From Sulfurimonas sp. (GTDB lineage Bacteria; Campylobacterota; Campylobacteria; Campylobacterales; Sulfurimonadaceae): a DNA stretch of 8,063 nt. The position numbers were made by a program, and so were the translations under genes. The stretch covers positions 1 through 8,063 of the forward strand of contig DTVI01000146.1 in the NCBI GenBank assembly GCA_012963655.1. The letters run 5' to 3'. Positions 5,560-8,063 of this stretch are shown in pieces. Within the stretch, counting starts at the first letter, position 1. Every line of letters starts with the position of its first letter. The notes beneath the pieces were generated by a model, which saw only the letters and a program-made list of their open reading frames with translations, was not told the DNA's origin and ran no database searches.

Positions 5560-7782
5560 TTACTCTTCTTCTTGAGGTGTACGGTTTTTACACTTAACAC
5601 ATTCATATACTTCATTATTTCTATAGGTACGTTTAGCAAGTGCGCCTCCACATTCTGGTTCTTCACATTTTTTAAGGGTTGGCTCAAATTTAGAGATAAA
5701 TTTACAATCTGGATATTTTTCACATCCCCAAAATGCACCACGACGTGAACGTCTAAATACAAGCTTCCCACCACAATCAGGACAAGGGACATCTGAAGTT
5801 GGTGCATTAGCATCATTCATTGGCTTTGTATTTTTACAATCAGGATAAGAAGAACAGGCTAAAAATTTACCATTACGACCATTTTTAATGACCATATCAC
5901 TTCCACATTTACTACATTTTTCATCTGTTTTTTCAGCATCAGGAGCTGCGGCAGTTTCTCCATCTTCTTCAACTTGTTCAGTGTACTTACACTTTGGAAA
6001 TCCTGAACATGCGATGAAGTTACCATATCTACCTCCACGTAAAAGAAGTTCTTCTCCACACTTAGGACATTCTCTTCCAAGAGGCTTAGCAAGCTTTTGA
6101 GAAACAATCTTTTCTTTTCCCTCAGCAATTTTTTCCATAAATGGAAAGTAAAATTCATGTAAAACTTTTTGCCAATCTTTTCCATTATCAGCGATTTCAT
6201 CTAGCACTTCTTCCATGTTAGAGGTAAACTCAGCATCAACAATATCCGCAAAATGTTCTTCAAGCATAAGCGTTACCTTAAAGGCAACCTCAGTAGGAAT
6301 GATTTGACGTTTTTCTATGTCTATATACATTCTTGCTTGAAGGGTTGAAATAGTTGGTGCATAGGTAGATGGTCTACCAATTCCTTCAGCCTCGAGCTTC
6401 TTAATAAGTGAAGCTTCTGAGTAACGTGAGGGGGGTTCAGTAAAGTGTTGTTCTGTTTTAAGAGAGCTTAAATCTGCTTTTTCACCTTGCTTAAGAATAG
6501 GAAGAAGCTTATCTTTATCATCTGTTCCATAAACCTTATAAAAACCATCAAAGACAAGCTTACGCCCATTAGCTTTAAACTCAGCACTATCAGACTTAAA
6601 GATGATACTTTGTTGCTCAAATTGGGCATCTGTCATTTGACAAGCCACAAAACGGTTATAAATAAGTTTGTAAAGTTTTAGCTCTTCTGGTTTAAGAAAT
6701 TTTGCTGCAATCTCAGGTGTATACTCAAGATTGGTTGGGCGAATAGCCTCATGGGCTTCTTGTGCACCCTTTGCTTTTTTAACATAAGACTTTGCCTCAG
6801 CTGGAAGATATTCTTTCCCATACTTATTAAGGATAAGCTCACGAGCTGCCTCAACAGCTTCACCTGCCATATTTAGTGAATCTGTTCTCATATAGGTGAT
6901 AACACCAGATGTACCATCAGGTGTTTTAACCCCTTCATATAAGGTCTGTGCAATCATCATGGTTCTCTTTGGTGATAAAGAAAGCTTTGATGAAGCAGTT
7001 TGTTGAAGGGTTGATGTCATAAATGGTGGTGGTGTAGAGGATTTACGTTTCTTTGTTTCAATAGAAGCTACGATAAAGTCTTCGCCCTTAAGGGTATTAA
7101 CAATTTCTTTAGCATCTATTTCATTAGAAACAGAAAGCTTGTCCATCTTTTGATCTTTATACTTATGAAAACTCGAATCAATAGTTTGGTTAAAGATAGA
7201 ATCAATAGACCAGTACTCTTGAGGAATAAAGGCTTTAATCTCACGCTCTTTATCTACAATGATTTTTAAAGTAGAAGACTGAACACGACCACCTGAAAGT
7301 CCTTTTTGAATCTTAGAAGATAAAAGAGGAGAAAGTTTATATCCAACGATACGGTCAAGTAAACGACGAGCTTGTTGGGCATTAACCATGTCCATATCAA
7401 CAGTACGCGCAGCCTCTAATGCATGGGCAATAGCCGTCTTTGTAATTTCATGAAAGACAATACGAGGAAGCTCTGTAGGGTCTTTTTTAATAGCATGGGC
7501 AATATGCCAACCAATAGCTTCACCCTCGCGATCCTCATCGGTTGCGATATAGATGATATCTGCTTTTTTTGCTAGGTCACGTATCTTTTTAACGGTAGGA
7601 GCATTTTCTTTTGCTACAGAATATTCAGGAGTTAAGATATTATCTTCCCCCACCTTAATCCCAAAACGAGACTTAGGAAGATCACGGATATGACCCTTAG
7701 AGGCAATAACCTCATAATCCTTACCTAAAAAAGTTTTAATAGTTCGTGCTTTTGCTGGTGATTCGACAATGATTAAGTTCAA
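5560..7782 (-). CDS. topA: DNA topoisomerase I (type IA), four zinc ribbons
   Basis: TopA relaxes negative supercoils through a transient 5'-phosphotyrosine link. The protein is 740 residues, normal for a bacterial enzyme. The TOPRIM domain (about 1-115) has E7 in VESPAKA and the acidic triad D82, D84 and E86 in TDEDREGE. The central domains carry QARRLLDRIVGY (137-148), GRVQS (165-169) and the active-site Y297 in GVITYMRTDS with R299. YSEASLIKKLEAEGIGRPSTY (454-474) is the usual conserved block. The C-terminus has four Cys4 zinc ribbons: C572/C575/C592/C598, C623/C626/C643/C649, C667/C670/C687/C693, and a divergent one at C706/C711/C728/C731. Translation begins at TTG (7780-7782). A stop lies in frame 10 bases upstream with no other start between, and AAAGGG sits 5 nt before the TTG. 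It is the first gene of a four-gene minus-strand operon. Confidence 0.97.
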   Translation of the reverse strand: MNLIIVESPAKARTIKTFLGKDYEVIASKGHIRDLPKSRFGIKVGEDNILTPEYSVAKENAPTVKKIRDLAKKADIIYIATDEDREGEAIGWHIAHAIKKDPTELPRIVFHEITKTAIAHALEAARTVDMDMVNAQQARRLLDRIVGYKLSPLLSSKIQKGLSGGRVQSSTLKIIVDKEREIKAFIPQEYWSIDSIFNQTIDSSFHKYKDQKMDKLSVSNEIDAKEIVNTLKGEDFIVASIETKKRKSSTPPPFMTSTLQQTASSKLSLSPKRTMMIAQTLYEGVKTPDGTSGVITYMRTDSLNMAGEAVEAARELILNKYGKEYLPAEAKSYVKKAKGAQEAHEAIRPTNLEYTPEIAAKFLKPEELKLYKLIYNRFVACQMTDAQFEQQSIIFKSDSAEFKANGRKLVFDGFYKVYGTDDKDKLLPILKQGEKADLSSLKTEQHFTEPPSRYSEASLIKKLEAEGIGRPSTYAPTISTLQARMYIDIEKRQIIPTEVAFKVTLMLEEHFADIVDAEFTSNMEEVLDEIADNGKDWQKVLHEFYFPFMEKIAEGKEKIVSQKLAKPLGRECPKCGEELLLRGGRYGNFIACSGFPKCKYTEQVEEDGETAAAPDAEKTDEKCSKCGSDMVIKNGRNGKFLACSSYPDCKNTKPMNDANAPTSDVPCPDCGGKLVFRRSRRGAFWGCEKYPDCKFISKFEPTLKKCEEPECGGALAKRTYRNNEVYECVKCKNRTPQEEE

Positions 7783-7787
7783 TCTAA

Positions 7788-7793
7788 CCCTTT
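7788..7793 (-). promoter_or_regulatory. topA: Ribosome binding site that fixes the topA TTG start
   Basis: On the minus strand AAAGGG is followed by five bases and then TTG. With the in-frame TAA at 7792-7794 just upstream, this makes TTG the only possible start giving the complete TOPRIM N-terminus MNLIIVESPAKA. Confidence 0.75.
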
Positions 7794-7814
7794 ACTCTAT
7801 CTATATATATGAAA

Positions 7815-7842
7815 ATTGTATTTGATTGCGAAAGTGTAACAA
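7815..7842 (-). promoter_or_regulatory. Possible topA operon promoter
   Basis: On the minus strand TTGTTA (7842-7837) and TACAAT (7820-7815) are separated by 16 nt, matching 4/6 and 5/6 of the sigma-70 -35 and -10 consensus, about 32 nt before the topA TTG. An overlapping TATATATAG nearer the gene is an alternative -10. The region is very AT-rich, so chance matches are likely. Confidence 0.35.
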
Positions 7843-7910
7843 AATAATGCAAAATATAAATAAAAGTTTTGAATTACTTCGAAGATAATATAAAAATTTT
7901 CATTAAAGGC

Positions 7911-7937
7911 TAAAGTTTTTTTGAGAGTAACCGATAA
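7911..7937 (+). promoter_or_regulatory. Sigma-28 (FliA) promoter of the flagellin gene
   Basis: TAAAGTTT (7911-7918), an 11-nt spacer and ACCGATAA (7930-7937) match the flagellar sigma-28 consensus TAAAGTTT-N11-GCCGATAA at 15 of 16 positions. It lies 65 nt ahead of the flagellin ATG. Transcription would start near 7944, giving a leader of about 55-60 nt. This predicts late-class flagellar expression that waits for FlgM export from a finished hook. Confidence 0.93.
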
Positions 7938-7947
7938 TAGTTTTAAT

Positions 7948-7961
7948 CAGCAAGGATGCTG
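7948..7961 (+). promoter_or_regulatory. Leader hairpin with AGGA loop, candidate CsrA site
   Basis: CAGCA and TGCTG form a 5-bp stem around the loop AGGA, at the very 5' end of the predicted flagellin mRNA. GGA in a hairpin loop with CAAGGATG context is the hallmark of a high-affinity CsrA site. In Campylobacter jejuni, CsrA binds hairpins in the flaA leader and is antagonised by FliW. Binding here is inferred. Confidence 0.65.
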
Positions 7962-7971
7962 AACAACTTCC

Positions 7972-7984
7972 GAGCAATATGCTC
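7972..7984 (+). other. Second leader hairpin before the flagellin ribosome binding site
   Basis: GAGCA and TGCTC form a 5-bp stem with a three-base ATA loop, six bases upstream of the ribosome binding site AAAGGA (7991-7996). It may hold the first CsrA-like hairpin and the second GGA (in the ribosome binding site) at a fixed distance, or protect the mRNA. It has no T-run and is not a terminator. Confidence 0.5.
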
Positions 7985-8002
7985 ACCCGAAAAGGATTTA
8001 TT

Positions 8003-8063
8003 ATGGGTTTTAGAATTAACACAAACGTAGGTGCTATGAACGCACACAGAAATGCTACAATGA
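8003..8063 (+). CDS. Flagellin, N-terminal 20 codons (continues past window)
   Basis: The frame starting at ATG 8003 reads MGFRINTNVGAMNAHRNATM and runs off the window end. MGFRINTN followed by a small-residue/NAH stretch is the conserved D0 start of Campylobacterota flagellin, the filament subunit exported by the flagellar type III apparatus. AAAGGA (7991-7996) precedes the ATG by six bases. A sigma-28 promoter and a structured leader lie upstream, as for the main flagellin FlaA in Campylobacter. Whether this is the major or a minor paralogue cannot be judged from 20 residues, so I give no symbol. Confidence 0.9.
   Translation, partial: MGFRINTNVGAMNAHRNATM

Noticed and set aside
5544..6863. 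Several open frames of 60-113 codons on both strands within topA
   Set aside because: All are out-of-frame shadows of topA; their Cys and Lys patterns mirror the zinc-ribbon codons and none has a ribosome binding site or recognisable motif.
1..8063. Mobile elements, CRISPR repeats, tRNA or rRNA genes, toxin-antitoxin or defence genes
   Set aside because: I found no repeat arrays, transposase motifs, terminal inverted repeats, tRNA-like cloverleaf or defence-type domains; all coding regions are housekeeping, envelope or flagellar.

Overview
This is ordinary chromosomal sequence from a member of the Campylobacterota (epsilon-proteobacteria). The evidence is the low GC content (roughly 35-40% by eye), the gene order recA-eno-small FtsB-like gene-AMIN-type gene-aroK (which I recall from Helicobacter and Campylobacter), the short BioB, and a flagellin start reading MGFRINTN. 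A textbook sigma-28 (FliA) promoter ahead of the flagellin argues for a Sulfurimonas, Sulfurovum or Sulfurospirillum type of organism rather than Arcobacter, which as I recall lacks FliA. The genus cannot be fixed from this window.

Region 1 (1-3035, plus strand) reads as one head-to-tail operon. It holds the 3' end of recA, enolase, a possible 39-codon membrane microprotein, a small FtsB/DivIC-like membrane coiled-coil protein, a secreted AMIN-domain-like protein and shikimate kinase. Several junctions overlap (recA/eno by 4 bp, AMIN gene/aroK by 14 bp), which suggests translational coupling. A possible internal promoter lies before the AMIN gene. The first ~28 bases do not continue the recA reading frame, so this end looks damaged or like a contig edge.

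Region 2 (3004-7782, minus strand) is a second tight operon: topA (TTG start, four zinc ribbons), a YfcE/MJ0936-type phosphodiesterase, bioB, and a CPA2-type cation:proton antiporter without a cytoplasmic RCK domain. It runs convergently into aroK, and the two coding regions overlap by 32 bp at their 3' ends with no terminator visible.

Region 3 (7783-8063) is the divergent intergenic region between topA and a flagellin gene cut off by the window end after 20 codons. It holds a near-perfect sigma-28 promoter and a short leader with a hairpin presenting AGGA in its loop, which resembles a CsrA-binding site. This fits the CsrA/FliW control of flagellin mRNA known in Campylobacter.

I found no mobile element, CRISPR array, tRNA, rRNA or new multi-gene system. 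The observations most worth a check are the CsrA-type flagellin leader, a BioB in which an expected [2Fe-2S] cysteine ligand reads as isoleucine, the 39-codon ORF after eno, and the terminator-less convergent overlap.
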